64,000 nucleotides of DNA. It comes from Clostridia bacterium. GTDB taxonomy: Bacteria > Bacillota > Clostridia > Oscillospirales > Acutalibacteraceae. Location: positions 124,001-188,000 of the forward strand of contig JAFTWB010000006.1 of NCBI GenBank assembly GCA_017465505.1, read 5' to 3'. Each line of letters starts with the position of its first letter. Position 1 is the first letter of the stretch. Positions 22,491 to 31,653 of the stretch are shown here, one piece after another. The notes under the pieces are model-generated. The model worked only from the letters and a program-made list of their open reading frames with translations. It was not told the DNA's origin and made no database searches. Position numbers and translations under genes: made by a program.

Positions 22491-25400
22491 ATGTCTTTTG
22501 TTCATTTACACGTTCATACAGAGTATAGTTTGCTTGACGGTGCCTGCCGTATAGGCAAGCTTTGCTCTGCCGCAAAAGAGCGTGGACAAAGAGCCCTTGC
22601 CATCACAGACCACGGTGTAATGTACGGCGCAATTGACTTCTGGCGTGAATGTAAAAAACAGGGCATAAAGCCCATTATCGGTTGCGAGGTTTATGTTGCA
22701 CCTCGCACAAGATTTGACAAAGTAAACGAGTTTGACCGTGAGTATTTTCATATGGTCTTGCTCTGCAAAAATGAAACAGGCTACAAAAATCTTATTAAGC
22801 TTGTTTCCCTGGGCTTTACTGACGGCTTTTACGTCAAGCCCAGAATTGACGATGAGCTTCTCGAAAAATATCACGAGGGGCTTATTTGTCTTTCTGCCTG
22901 TCTTGCAGGAGAAATTCCTCGCAAGCTTTCAAATAAAGACTATAAGGGTGCTTTTGAGAAAGCGCTTTACTATAAAAACCTTTTTGGTGATGGTAACTTC
23001 TATATTGAGCTTCAGAATCATTACATCAAAGCTCAGCTTGAAATTCTTCCTGACCTTATCAGAATCGGCAAAGAAGCAGATATTCCTCTTGTTTTTACCA
23101 ACGACTGCCATTATGTTAACAAAGAGGACGCAAAAATCCACTCCATTCTCCTTTGTATCCAGACAAACCACACAATCAATGACGAGGATAAAATGGAGTT
23201 TGAAACCGAAGAATTTTACCTCAAAACCGAGGAAGAAATGAGACAGCTTCTTCCTGAATATCCTGAAGCTTTTGACAATACTGCAAAAATTGCCGAGATG
23301 TGCAATCTCGACTTTGAATTTGGCAAACGTAAGCTTCCTTTCTTTGACGTCCCAAATAACGAAAATCACTACGATTATTTCAGAAGGAAGTGCTACGAAG
23401 GTCTTTATGCAAAATATGGTGTAAATCCCGGCGATGAAATAATTGACCGTCTTGAGTACGAGCTTTCCACTATAAGCCGAATGGGTTTTGTGGACTATTA
23501 CCTTATTGTTCACGATTTTATCGCCTATGCAAAATCTCAGGGTATCCCTGTAGGCCCGGGCAGAGGCTCGGGTGCAGGCTCTCTGTGTGCTTACTGTATC
23601 GGCATTACCGGTATTGACCCTATTAAATATAATCTCCTTTTTGAGCGTTTCCTCAATCCCGAGCGAGTTAGTATGCCCGATTTTGATATTGATTTCTGCA
23701 AGGACAGACGAGGCGAAGTTATAGATTATGTTATCCGAAAGTACGGCTTTGACAGGGTAGCTCAGATTATCGCTTTTGGTACAATGGCTGCCCGAGGAGC
23801 AGTCAGGGACGTGGGCAGAGCCTTGGCGATTCCTTATAATGTATGCGACTCTGTTGCAAAGCTCATTCCTTTCGAGCTTAATATGACCATTTCCAAGGCT
23901 CTTGAAATCAGTCGTGAATTGAAAACAAAATACAACACTGACCCTCAGATTAAAGAACTTCTGGATACCTCAATGGCTATTGAAGGTATGCCCAGACACG
24001 CCACTACTCACGCCGCAGGTGTTATTATTTCTGACAGGGCGGTTTCCGATTATGTGCCTCTTGCAATGAACGACTCTCAGGTGGTTACTCAGTTTACTAT
24101 GACCACATTAGAAGAGCTGGGTCTGCTTAAAATGGACTTTCTCGGCCTTCGTAACTTAACGGTTATCAATGACGCCGTTAAGCTTATTCATATGAGAAAT
24201 CCCGACTTTGATGTAAACTCAATATCCCTTTCCGATAAATCGGTGTTTTCTATGTTTTCTCTTGGAAATACCGAGGGTGTTTTCCAATTTGAATCACAGG
24301 GAATGAAAAACGTTCTCACTCAGCTTAAACCTGATTGTTTTGAGGATTTGATTGCGGTTATCTCTCTTTATCGCCCGGGACCTATGGACAGTATCCCGAC
24401 CTACATTGAAAACCGCCATAATCCGAAAAAAGTAAAATATGCTCATCCTGCTTTGGAAGATATCCTTGATGTTACCTATGGCTGCATTGTTTATCAGGAG
24501 CAGGTAATGCAGATTTTCAGAAAGCTGGCAGGCTATTCTTTGGGCAGAGCGGATATTGTAAGACGTGCTATGAGCAAGAAAAAGCACGACGTTATGGAAA
24601 AAGAACGACAAATCTTTATTGAAGGCCTTGTGGATGAAAACGGAAATGTTCTTGTGGAAGGCTGCCTCAAACGAGGGGTGAGCCGCCAGGTTGCCGAAGA
24701 AATCTACGAGCAGATGAAAAGCTTTGCTTCCTACGCCTTTAACAAATCTCACGCCGCTTCTTACGCCTATATTTCCTATCAGACCGCATACCTGAAGTGC
24801 TACTATCCAAAGGAATATATGGCGGCTCTTCTTTCTTCCGTTCTTGATAATCAGAATAAGCTTTCTTCCTATATAACCGAGTGCCTAAGGCTCGGTATTG
24901 AGGTTTTGCCCCCTCACGTCAACTCTTCAAGCCACGGTTTTACCGTTACAGGCGGTAACATCCGCTACGGACTTATGGCTATAAAAAATCTTGGCAGAGC
25001 TTTTATAGATGATATTATCCGTGAAAGAGATAAAAGAAATTTTGATTCTTTTTACGATTTTTGCTCCCGTCTTTATTCAAGAAACCTCAACACCCGTGCT
25101 TTGGAAAGTCTTATTAAAAGCGGAGCACTGGACTCACTGGGGCTTAACCGTCGTCAGCTTTTAAGCATAGTCAAAGCGGTGCTTGATGACCTGGACTTTG
25201 AAAAACGCCGCAATATGGCAGGACAGCTTTCGCTCTTCGGTGGAGAAGATACAAAAAAGGCTAATGAGATTACTCCGCCTGATTTACAGGAGTTTCCTCT
25301 TATTGAGCTTCTGAAAATGGAGCGTGATATGACTGGCTTTTTCCTTTCAGGTCATCCTATTTCAGAGTACGAATGGTACGCTAAACGTATAAATTCCACC

Positions 25401-26009
25401 CGGATAGGGGACATAATAAATGTAGATTCAGGTGCAAATATTTTGGATGGTGACCGAGTTCACTTGGTTTGCATTGTTTCCAGATATCGCACTCAGGTTA
25501 CAAAAAATAATCAGATGATGGCTTTTGTAACAGCAGAAGACAGGTCGGGTATTATGGAGCTTGTGGTCTTTCCCAAGGTGCTCTCCCAGTTTGGCTCCCT
25601 TCTTTATGAGGGTAGTGCCGTTGCTGTTGACGGTATAGTTAACTTAAAAGAAGACGAGGACGCCAAAATTCTTGTGAACAGGGTGATGAAAATTCCTTCA
25701 AAGGAAAGCGTCGCTTCTGAGCCTTCTGTGAAACCTCAGCCAAGAAATATTCAGGAGAACCATAATTCTGCAAAAAAAATCAGCGCTCTTTATCTTAAGC
25801 TTGAGAATATGGAAAGTGAAAAGTTTCGAAGAGCCAGAAATCTTCTTGAGATTTTTGACGGAAACATTCCTGTTGTGCTTTATCTTACAGACTCCAAAAA
25901 GCAACTCAAAGCACCCCCAAGCTTGTGGGTAGATGTTAACGAGGTGCTTCTTCGTGAGCTTAAAAAGCTTTTGGGGGACGATTCTGTAAAACTAAAGTTC
26001 ACAGATTAG
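22491..26009 (+). CDS. dnaE: DNA polymerase III subunit alpha
   Basis: Replicative-type polymerase of the C family, 1172 residues. Domains in order: PHP (FVHLHVHTEYSLLDGACRI, residues 3-21, with DHGVMYGA), the polymerase palm with PVGPGRGSGAGSL and the catalytic-Asp motif PDFDIDFCKDRRGEV (~395-410), HATTHAAGV, the fingers with YRPGPMDSIPTYI, tandem HhH, and an OB fold beginning near HLVCIVSRYR. PolC, which Firmicutes also use, is not in the window. It follows xseA closely and probably shares the nusB transcript. No terminator is visible between it and pfkA, but pfkA has its own promoter. Confidence 0.96.
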   Translation: MSFVHLHVHTEYSLLDGACRIGKLCSAAKERGQRALAITDHGVMYGAIDFWRECKKQGIKPIIGCEVYVAPRTRFDKVNEFDREYFHMVLLCKNETGYKNLIKLVSLGFTDGFYVKPRIDDELLEKYHEGLICLSACLAGEIPRKLSNKDYKGAFEKALYYKNLFGDGNFYIELQNHYIKAQLEILPDLIRIGKEADIPLVFTNDCHYVNKEDAKIHSILLCIQTNHTINDEDKMEFETEEFYLKTEEEMRQLLPEYPEAFDNTAKIAEMCNLDFEFGKRKLPFFDVPNNENHYDYFRRKCYEGLYAKYGVNPGDEIIDRLEYELSTISRMGFVDYYLIVHDFIAYAKSQGIPVGPGRGSGAGSLCAYCIGITGIDPIKYNLLFERFLNPERVSMPDFDIDFCKDRRGEVIDYVIRKYGFDRVAQIIAFGTMAARGAVRDVGRALAIPYNVCDSVAKLIPFELNMTISKALEISRELKTKYNTDPQIKELLDTSMAIEGMPRHATTHAAGVIISDRAVSDYVPLAMNDSQVVTQFTMTTLEELGLLKMDFLGLRNLTVINDAVKLIHMRNPDFDVNSISLSDKSVFSMFSLGNTEGVFQFESQGMKNVLTQLKPDCFEDLIAVISLYRPGPMDSIPTYIENRHNPKKVKYAHPALEDILDVTYGCIVYQEQVMQIFRKLAGYSLGRADIVRRAMSKKKHDVMEKERQIFIEGLVDENGNVLVEGCLKRGVSRQVAEEIYEQMKSFASYAFNKSHAASYAYISYQTAYLKCYYPKEYMAALLSSVLDNQNKLSSYITECLRLGIEVLPPHVNSSSHGFTVTGGNIRYGLMAIKNLGRAFIDDIIRERDKRNFDSFYDFCSRLYSRNLNTRALESLIKSGALDSLGLNRRQLLSIVKAVLDDLDFEKRRNMAGQLSLFGGEDTKKANEITPPDLQEFPLIELLKMERDMTGFFLSGHPISEYEWYAKRINSTRIGDIINVDSGANILDGDRVHLVCIVSRYRTQVTKNNQMMAFVTAEDRSGIMELVVFPKVLSQFGSLLYEGSAVAVDGIVNLKEDEDAKILVNRVMKIPSKESVASEPSVKPQPRNIQENHNSAKKISALYLKLENMESEKFRRARNLLEIFDGNIPVVLYLTDSKKQLKAPPSLWVDVNEVLLRELKKLLGDDSVKLKFTD

Positions 26010-26019
26010 CAAAAACCTC

Positions 26020-26048
26020 TTGAATTTGACAATATAATGTATTATAAT
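26020..26048 (+). promoter_or_regulatory. Sigma-A type promoter of pfkA
   Basis: TTGAAT (26020-26025), 17-base spacer, TATAAT (26043-26048), 32 bases ahead of the pfkA start. A TTGACA at 26026 is only 11 bases from the same -10 and is less suitable. Confidence 0.75.
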
Positions 26049-26079
26049 AACAATGTATTACGCCTATGGAGGTAAAATT

Positions 26080-27054
26080 ATGTCACAGAAACTTAATTCA
26101 ATTGCAGTTTTAACAAGTGGCGGTGACGCTCCCGGTATGAATGCTGCCGTAAGAGCAGTTGTACGTTCCGCTATAAATAAGAACATCCAGGTTTACGGTG
26201 TTCGCAGAGGCTACAACGGCCTTTTAACAGGCGAGGTTGTTCAGATGAACCTTCGCTCAGTTTCCGATATTATTCATCGTGGCGGTACAATGCTCTGCAC
26301 TGCCAGAAGTGAAGAGTACAACACTCCTGCCGGTGTCAAGAAGGCTGCCGACTACTGCCGTTCTCTCGGTGTTAACGGTGTTGTTGTTATCGGCGGCGAC
26401 GGCTCTTTCCGTGGTGCCAGAGATCTTTCCGGTGCAGGTATTCCCTGTGTAGGTATCCCCGGTACAATTGATAACGATATCGCTTGCAGTGAGTACACAA
26501 TCGGCTTTGACACTGCTATGAATACAGCTCTTGAGATGGTAGACAAAATCCGTGATACAGCTCAGTCCCACGACAGATGTTCTGTTGTTGAGGTAATGGG
26601 TCGTCGTTGCGGTGACATCGCCCTTCAGACAGGTATCGCCTGCGGTGCAACTGCTATTCTCGTTCCCGAGAAGCCCGTTGATATCGACAAGATGGTTGTT
26701 GAGAAGATTATCAACACTAAGGCAACAGGCAAGCGTCACTTCATCGTGGTTGTTGCTGAGGGTGTTGGCCATACAGAGGAAATCGCTAAGTATATCGAGG
26801 AAAAAACAGGTATCGAGTCTCGTGCTACTATCCTCGGTCACGTTCAGCGTGGCGGTTCTCCCACACTGAGAGACCGTGTTGTAGCCAGTGCTATGGGTCA
26901 TCACGCAGTTGAGCTTCTCTCTTCAGGTGTAGGCGACAGAGTTATTGCATTACAGGGCGGCAACATTGTTGATCTGGACATCACAGAGGCTCTCAATATG
27001 AAGCGTGTATTTGACGAAGAACTTTACAATATTGCAATGGATGTTTCCATTTAA
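26080..27054 (+). CDS. pfkA: ATP-dependent 6-phosphofructokinase
   Basis: Phosphorylates fructose 6-phosphate to fructose 1,6-bisphosphate, the committed step of glycolysis. The 324 residues match bacterial PfkA: TSGGDAPGMNAAVR (ATP loop), GGDGSFRGA (the GGDGS form marks ATP rather than pyrophosphate as donor), the catalytic PGTIDNDI (Asp base), VVEVMGRRCGDIAL and HVQRGGSPT. ATG 26080 is chosen because GGAGG lies 7-8 bases upstream; a longer ORF from 26053 overlaps the ribosome binding site. It is highly codon-biased towards C-ending Arg/Gly codons compared with its neighbours, as expected of a strongly expressed gene. Pyruvate kinase, often adjacent, is not seen. Confidence 0.96.
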   Translation: MSQKLNSIAVLTSGGDAPGMNAAVRAVVRSAINKNIQVYGVRRGYNGLLTGEVVQMNLRSVSDIIHRGGTMLCTARSEEYNTPAGVKKAADYCRSLGVNGVVVIGGDGSFRGARDLSGAGIPCVGIPGTIDNDIACSEYTIGFDTAMNTALEMVDKIRDTAQSHDRCSVVEVMGRRCGDIALQTGIACGATAILVPEKPVDIDKMVVEKIINTKATGKRHFIVVVAEGVGHTEEIAKYIEEKTGIESRATILGHVQRGGSPTLRDRVVASAMGHHAVELLSSGVGDRVIALQGGNIVDLDITEALNMKRVFDEELYNIAMDVSI

Positions 27055-27059
27055 CTTTT

Positions 27060-27090
27060 ACAGGCACATTAAGTTGTGCCTGTTCCTTTA
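27060..27090 (+). terminator. Probable terminator after pfkA
   Basis: Perfect 9-bp stem ACAGGCACA (27060-27068) with TGTGCCTGT (27075-27083), 6-base loop. Only a short pyrimidine-rich tail (tccttta) follows, so termination may be partial. Confidence 0.65.
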
Positions 27091-27118
27091 TCCTGAATTT
27101 TAAGTGAGGTTTCGCCTT

Positions 27119-29101
27119 ATGGCAGACATACAGAACAAAAAGCTCAAAAACATTTTTTTCTATGGTGTTTCATACACGGAGTATGACTCTGTTGAGGTCA
27201 GCCGTGACATAATCACCAACATCCGCAAGCGTTTTCTTGTTACAAGAAAGCCTGCCTCAAATAAGCTGTACAGGTCTGCTCAGGGTGAAGATTATGTTTA
27301 TACCTATAATTTCAGCTTTCAGCGTCCTTTGCAATGGAAGGTTCTGAAAAATAAAAAAGTCACAGAGCAGATTGAGTATCTCCTTTTAGGCAAATACTGC
27401 ATAAGCTCTTACGACGAACACGGAAAAGATACAAAGAAGGTTTTCTTTGATTCAAAGCACAGATGGTTCAAAACCAACTACTACAACTACGTTTCAGGCG
27501 GAAATCTTGCCTGCTCCATAGTCCCCAAGGAGTTTGACGAGGGTACGTCTCTTCTTAAATATATGACAGGTGCAGTGTATCCCGAAAGGCTCTTTTCCTG
27601 CACAATTCCCAGTTGCGAAGAGGTAAGAGCAAAGGTTCTTGAGAGAATCCCCACGCCCATTGTTACAGCTTTAACCGACAGGGGATTAGTATATTTTCTG
27701 ACTGAAGTCGATAAAGAAAACTACGAAAGGGTTCTTAAAGAGGAAGAGGCTGAGTTTAAAGCGCTTAATGCTCCCGAGGTGTTTATTACCGCTGAAGATA
27801 AAGCTACAGGCTTTAACCTTAATGTTGCTGATTTTGATATGAGTAAAAACCTTAACAGAACCTTTGATATCTCCCTTGCAGAAGAGTTTAGTGTTGATGG
27901 GGCTCAGTCTGCAAAAACAGAAGAGATTCCTCAGATTACACCTGAAAATACAAAAATTACCGAAGAAGCTTCCGATGATTTTCAGCCTGATATGCCTGAA
28001 GACGATGGCTCTGTTAACGCCGCAATTACAGGCGTTGTTCAGCAGATTAACGCAAGAACTCACCTTGATATAAGTGCAGAGAAAATCCTAAGCTTTGAGA
28101 TGGAAACTCCTGACGAAAGTCTTACCTTTGAGCAGGAAAGTGAAGATGACAAAGTAAAAATTGACACAACTGAGTTTTCTATTGATGAGCAGCTTAAGCA
28201 TATTGATTCCGTTCTGGACGGTTCATCTGTTCTTAACGAAAAACGTCAGCTCGTAATAGGTGATTCTGTGGTGGATGACGATTACATCAGCTCAATTATT
28301 GATGGTATTATGGCGTCTGCGTTTACGGACTCCGGTGAAGAAGAGTCTGAAGAAAAACGTGAGGAGTCTGAAGCTGAAGACTCAGAACTTCTTATGACCG
28401 CCAAAGAACTCTTCGACGCTGATGAATTGGACCCCGAAGATGAGGATAACGACGATATTCTTCTTGAGGAAACAGTAGAGGAAAGTGAAATCAGCGAATC
28501 CGAAATTTCCGAAGAGGAAATCTCTGAGGAAGAAACAACTGAGGAAATCTCCGAAACAGAAGAAACTCAGACAGAAGAAATTACGCAGAACATTGGTTCT
28601 GCTGAGGCTTACATAAAAGAAACACCCGCTGACCTAAGCTTTGAAAGCAGGGCAGAGGTATACTATTACTATGGCAGTGTTGATGAATCCGGCAAGCGAA
28701 GCGGCAGAGGCAGAACACTTATGAGCGATGGTAATATCGCTTATGAAGGTGAGTATCAGGAAGATAAGCGTAACGGAAGCGGTAGCTTTTACTTCAAAGA
28801 CGGCTCTCTCTGTTATTGGGGGAACTGGGCTGATAATGTTCGTTCAGGTTTCGGAGTCGGTGTAAGCTCAGAGGACAAAGCTGTTCACGCAGGTGTTTGG
28901 GAGAATAATAAACCCAAGGGTACAGGCGTTCGTTTTGACAACGAAGGCAATCTTATGTTTGTTTCAAGTAACTGCGAAGATAAGAAGAAAGGTATCACAA
29001 TTTCCAATTTATCAGATTCAGCTTTCACTGTAAGAGTATGGAGTGAAAAGGACGAAGCCTTCATCCAGCGTGAAATTTCAATTACAGATATCATTAAATA
29101 A
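27119..29101 (+). CDS. Large acidic MORN-repeat protein of unknown function
   Basis: A 660-residue protein without signal peptide or membrane segment. Residues ~1-230 form a mixed alpha/beta region without a known motif (KKLKNIFFYGVSYTEYDSVEVSRD; later RIPTPIVTALTDRGLVYFL). Residues ~240-500 are low-complexity and very acidic (runs such as SEISESEISEEEISEEE). Residues ~512-625 contain four or so MORN-like repeats: YYYYGSVDESGKRSGRGRT, YEGEYQEDKRNGSGSFYF, YWGNWADNVRSGFGVGV, HAGVWENNKPKGTGVRF. MORN repeats usually mediate lipid or protein contact. The ATG at 27119 follows GTGAGG at 9 bases. It lies between pfkA and an IS element; no partner is obvious and I do not recognise the full protein. 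Confidence 0.65.
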   Translation: MADIQNKKLKNIFFYGVSYTEYDSVEVSRDIITNIRKRFLVTRKPASNKLYRSAQGEDYVYTYNFSFQRPLQWKVLKNKKVTEQIEYLLLGKYCISSYDEHGKDTKKVFFDSKHRWFKTNYYNYVSGGNLACSIVPKEFDEGTSLLKYMTGAVYPERLFSCTIPSCEEVRAKVLERIPTPIVTALTDRGLVYFLTEVDKENYERVLKEEEAEFKALNAPEVFITAEDKATGFNLNVADFDMSKNLNRTFDISLAEEFSVDGAQSAKTEEIPQITPENTKITEEASDDFQPDMPEDDGSVNAAITGVVQQINARTHLDISAEKILSFEMETPDESLTFEQESEDDKVKIDTTEFSIDEQLKHIDSVLDGSSVLNEKRQLVIGDSVVDDDYISSIIDGIMASAFTDSGEEESEEKREESEAEDSELLMTAKELFDADELDPEDEDNDDILLEETVEESEISESEISEEEISEEETTEEISETEETQTEEITQNIGSAEAYIKETPADLSFESRAEVYYYYGSVDESGKRSGRGRTLMSDGNIAYEGEYQEDKRNGSGSFYFKDGSLCYWGNWADNVRSGFGVGVSSEDKAVHAGVWENNKPKGTGVRFDNEGNLMFVSSNCEDKKKGITISNLSDSAFTVRVWSEKDEAFIQREISITDIIK

Positions 29102-29104
29102 AGC

Positions 29105-29151
29105 AAAGGGGCTGTCTCACTAACTAAGTGAGGCGGTCCTGAATTTTTTGC
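29105..29151 (+). repeat. Left inverted repeat of the IS1182-type element
   Basis: Matches the complement of 30892-30938 over about 46 bases with a handful of differences and one 1-base offset. Confidence 0.85.
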
Positions 29152-29248
29152 AAAAAATATGGAGACTTCGGTGAAGAAGTCTCCAAAATGGTGTATAATG
29201 TAGTTGACTAAAAAAAACAAAATCCACCAACAAAAGGATTGTACACCA

Positions 29249-30784
29249 ATGAGCAGAAGAAATCAACTGGTAATACCACTAAATTTAGAAAAAATCGTAG
29301 AAGTAAGTTCAAGTGTAAGATCACTTGATGAAATATGCGAGAGTCTGGATTACACAAAGCTCTACAATGCATACAGGCGAAGACCTGCAAAGAATAAGGC
29401 AGACCCTGTGTCATTGTTCAAGGTTTTGGTATATGGGTATATGACAGGCTGTTACTCTGCCAGAAGTATAGAGGAAGCCTGCAAAACCAACATAAATTTT
29501 ATGTGGCTTTTAAATGAAGCGGAAGCTCCAAGTCGCAGCACCATAGACAGATTCAGAAGAGGCAGAATAAAGGAAGCTTTGGATGATTTGTTTTCGCAGC
29601 TTTCAAAAAAGCTGAGAGATATGGGAGAAATCGAATGTAAAAATCTGTTTGTAGACGGCACAAAAATAGAAGCCAACGCAAACAGATACAGCTTTGTCTG
29701 GAGAAAAAATGTTGAAAAGAACAGTGCAAAGCTCGAGATTAAAATTGAAAAATTGATTTCAGATTTGAACGAAAGATACGCAAGGGATTTTTCGGATATA
29801 TATGAAGCATTTGATTTTCTTTTAAAGCAAAAAGAAAAGTACAACGTAGAATTTGTAAGCGGCAAAGGCAAAAGAAAAACTCAGTTACAAAGGGATTTTG
29901 AAGCAGTAAAGGAAAGTAAAGAAAAATTAGAAAAATACACAGAATATAATAGTCTTTTTAAAGGTCGCAACAGCTTTTCTAAAACAGATACAGACGCAAC
30001 CTTTATGCATATGAAAGAAGACCATATGAGAAACGGTCAGCTAAAACCCGGCTACAATGTGCAGATAGGGGTAGATTCGGAATATATAGTAAATGTAGGT
30101 TTGTTTTCAGAGCGTTCAGACCAGTTGACTTTGATTCCCTTTTTGGAAGATACGGAAAAGAAAACAGGTATCAGATACAAAGAAATTGTAGCCGATGCAG
30201 GCTACGAAAGTGAAGAAAACTATGTATATCTTAACGAGCATAATCAAGAAAGTTACATAAAGCCATCTAATTACGAAGCTTCAAAAAAAAGAAAGAAAAA
30301 GCCGTACTGTACAGAAAGCTTCATTTACAACGCAGAAACAGATACTTTCACCTGTCCCGAAAACCAAGAATTAAAACCATTGTATATTAAGAATTCCAAA
30401 ACCAAGTCCGGATATATTTCTGAGAAAACAGTTTACGGAGCGACAGCTTGCGAAAACTGTCCCAACAAACATGTATGTACAAAATCCGATAAAGGCAGAA
30501 CCTTGCAAAGAGCAAAAGTGTTTGCAGATTTAAGAAGCAAATCCTTTGAAAACATCACCACCCCTAAAGGAATAGAACTCAGAATGAATCGCTCTATTCA
30601 GGTAGAGGGTGCTTTTGGCGTGCTTAAACAGGACTATGGATTCAGACGTTTTTTAACAAGAGGCAAGGAAAATGTTGAGGTTGAAATGCTTCTGCTATGC
30701 TTCGCTTTTAACATTAACAAGCTTCATAATAAAACCGCTAAAAACAGACGAAGAACAAATCTTTTCGAAAAACTTACAGCCTAA
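29249..30784 (+). CDS. IS1182-family transposase
   Basis: A 511-residue DDE transposase. It has an N-terminal DUF772-type domain (KADPVSLFKVLVYGYMTGCYSARSIEEACKTN, RSTIDRFRRG), then the catalytic core with FVDGTKIEANANRYSFVW (first Asp), IVADAGYESEENY (second Asp) and a C-terminal Glu in QVEGAFGVLKQDYGFRRF. A Cys-rich insert CENCPNKHVC lies at ~410-420. ATG 29249 is preceded by AAAGGA; the longer ORF from 29204 uses TTG and runs through the leader. The reading frame is intact, so the element may be active. Confidence 0.93.
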   Translation: MSRRNQLVIPLNLEKIVEVSSSVRSLDEICESLDYTKLYNAYRRRPAKNKADPVSLFKVLVYGYMTGCYSARSIEEACKTNINFMWLLNEAEAPSRSTIDRFRRGRIKEALDDLFSQLSKKLRDMGEIECKNLFVDGTKIEANANRYSFVWRKNVEKNSAKLEIKIEKLISDLNERYARDFSDIYEAFDFLLKQKEKYNVEFVSGKGKRKTQLQRDFEAVKESKEKLEKYTEYNSLFKGRNSFSKTDTDATFMHMKEDHMRNGQLKPGYNVQIGVDSEYIVNVGLFSERSDQLTLIPFLEDTEKKTGIRYKEIVADAGYESEENYVYLNEHNQESYIKPSNYEASKKRKKKPYCTESFIYNAETDTFTCPENQELKPLYIKNSKTKSGYISEKTVYGATACENCPNKHVCTKSDKGRTLQRAKVFADLRSKSFENITTPKGIELRMNRSIQVEGAFGVLKQDYGFRRFLTRGKENVEVEMLLLCFAFNINKLHNKTAKNRRRTNLFEKLTA

Positions 30785-30891
30785 ATATATCAAACTGAAC
30801 ATTTTGAAACGAGAGGTAGCAGTACCTCTGCTTTGCTGTTCGGTTTTCCACATCTTTTCGACCTGTTGTTGAACTTTTCTTCAGTATTATC

Positions 30892-30938
30892 GCATAAATT
30901 CAGGGCTGCCTCACTTAATTTAGTGAGACAGCCCCTTT
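30892..30938 (+). repeat. Right inverted repeat of the IS1182-type element
   Basis: Complement of the left end. The internal CTCACTTAATTTAGTGAG palindrome followed by T residues makes it a plausible terminator on the plus strand. On the minus strand it lies directly behind sigE and could end that transcript. Confidence 0.85.
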
Positions 30939-30942
30939 TTGT

Positions 30943-31653
30943 TTAGCAGGCAATTGCTTTCTTTAAATCTGCCTTAAGCCTTTTTATAATTTTCTTTTCA
31001 AGGCGTGAAATGTAAGACTGGGAAATCCCCAGCATATCAGCTACTTCTTTCTGAGTGTGCTCTCTGTGACCGTCAAGACCGTATCTGAGCTCCATAATAA
31101 GGCTTTCTCTGTCAGGAAGTCTGTTGACTGCGTCAATGAGCATATTGTTTTCGAGCTCCTTTTCAATATTGTAATTGATAGAATCAGGCTCACTGCCCAA
31201 AACATCCGAAAGAAGTAGCTCGTTGCCGTCGTAATCGGTGTTAAGAGGCTCATCAATGGAAACCTCGTTTTTAAGTTGAGTGGATTTTCTCAGAAACATA
31301 AGAATCTCGTTTTCAATACATCTGCTGGCATAAGTGGCAAGCTTGATGTTTCTTGTTGGCGAAAAAGTGTTTACCGCTTTAATAAGTCCTATGGTCCCGA
31401 TTGAGATTAAGTCCTCAACATTTGCTCCGGGACTTTCAAACTTTTTTGCAATGTAAACCACAAGCCTAAGATTGTGGGTAATAAGCGGCTCTCTGGCGTT
31501 TTCAACGCCCATTGTGATCTGCTCAAAAATCTCCTGCTCCTTTTCCTTTGAAAGAGGCGGTGGAAGTGTTAGACTTCCGTTTATGTAAAAAACATCTTTT
31601 GAAGTGAATTTCGCTGCAAATTTGCACATTAGTAATCTTAACCTGTATTTCAT
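30943..31653 (-). CDS. sigE: RNA polymerase sporulation sigma factor, sigma-E
   Basis: Early mother-cell sigma factor, made as inactive pro-sigma-E and cut by SpoIIGA. The 236 residues start with a basic hydrophobic pro-sequence (~1-28). Region 2 (LITHNLRLVVYIAKKFESPGANVEDLISIGTIGLIKAVNTF), region 3 and region 4 with HTH TQKEVADMLGISQSYISRLEKKI follow, all at the lengths seen in B. subtilis SigE. The start codon overlaps spoIIGA in ATGA, the classical spoIIG operon arrangement. SigG would normally follow in this family of operons, but the IS1182 element lies immediately downstream. Confidence 0.94.
   Translation of the reverse strand: MKYRLRLLMCKFAAKFTSKDVFYINGSLTLPPPLSKEKEQEIFEQITMGVENAREPLITHNLRLVVYIAKKFESPGANVEDLISIGTIGLIKAVNTFSPTRNIKLATYASRCIENEILMFLRKSTQLKNEVSIDEPLNTDYDGNELLLSDVLGSEPDSINYNIEKELENNMLIDAVNRLPDRESLIMELRYGLDGHREHTQKEVADMLGISQSYISRLEKKIIKRLKADLKKAIAC

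Larger units (their letters stand above)
29105..30938 (+). mobile_element. IS1182-type insertion sequence
   Basis: About 1834 bases bounded by near-perfect inverted repeats of ~46 bases (29105-29151 and 30892-30938). Both ends start AAAGGGGCTGTCTCACTAA and run on to CCTGAATTT. Each end is itself a hairpin (CTCAC..GTGAG), and the right end is followed by TTTTT, so the ends can act as terminators for neighbouring genes. A third hairpin (GGAGACTTC/GAAGTCTCC, ~29161-29184) and a TATAAT (29194-29199) precede the transposase. No clear target duplication is seen. The element lies 3 bases after the MORN gene and 4 bases before the end of sigE. Confidence 0.88.

Noticed and set aside
22929..23513. 194-codon minus-strand frame and the 169-codon plus-strand frame at 22732-23241 within dnaE
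   Set aside because: Both are shadows of the dnaE PHP/polymerase region; dnaE motifs are continuous through the stretch.
26026..26048. TTGACA with TATAAT as the pfkA promoter
   Set aside because: The spacing is only 11 bases; TTGAAT at 26020 with 17 bases is more suitable.
29097..29104. Target-site duplication for the IS1182 element
   Set aside because: Bases outside the two ends (aataaagc and ttgtttag) do not match, so no duplication is claimed.
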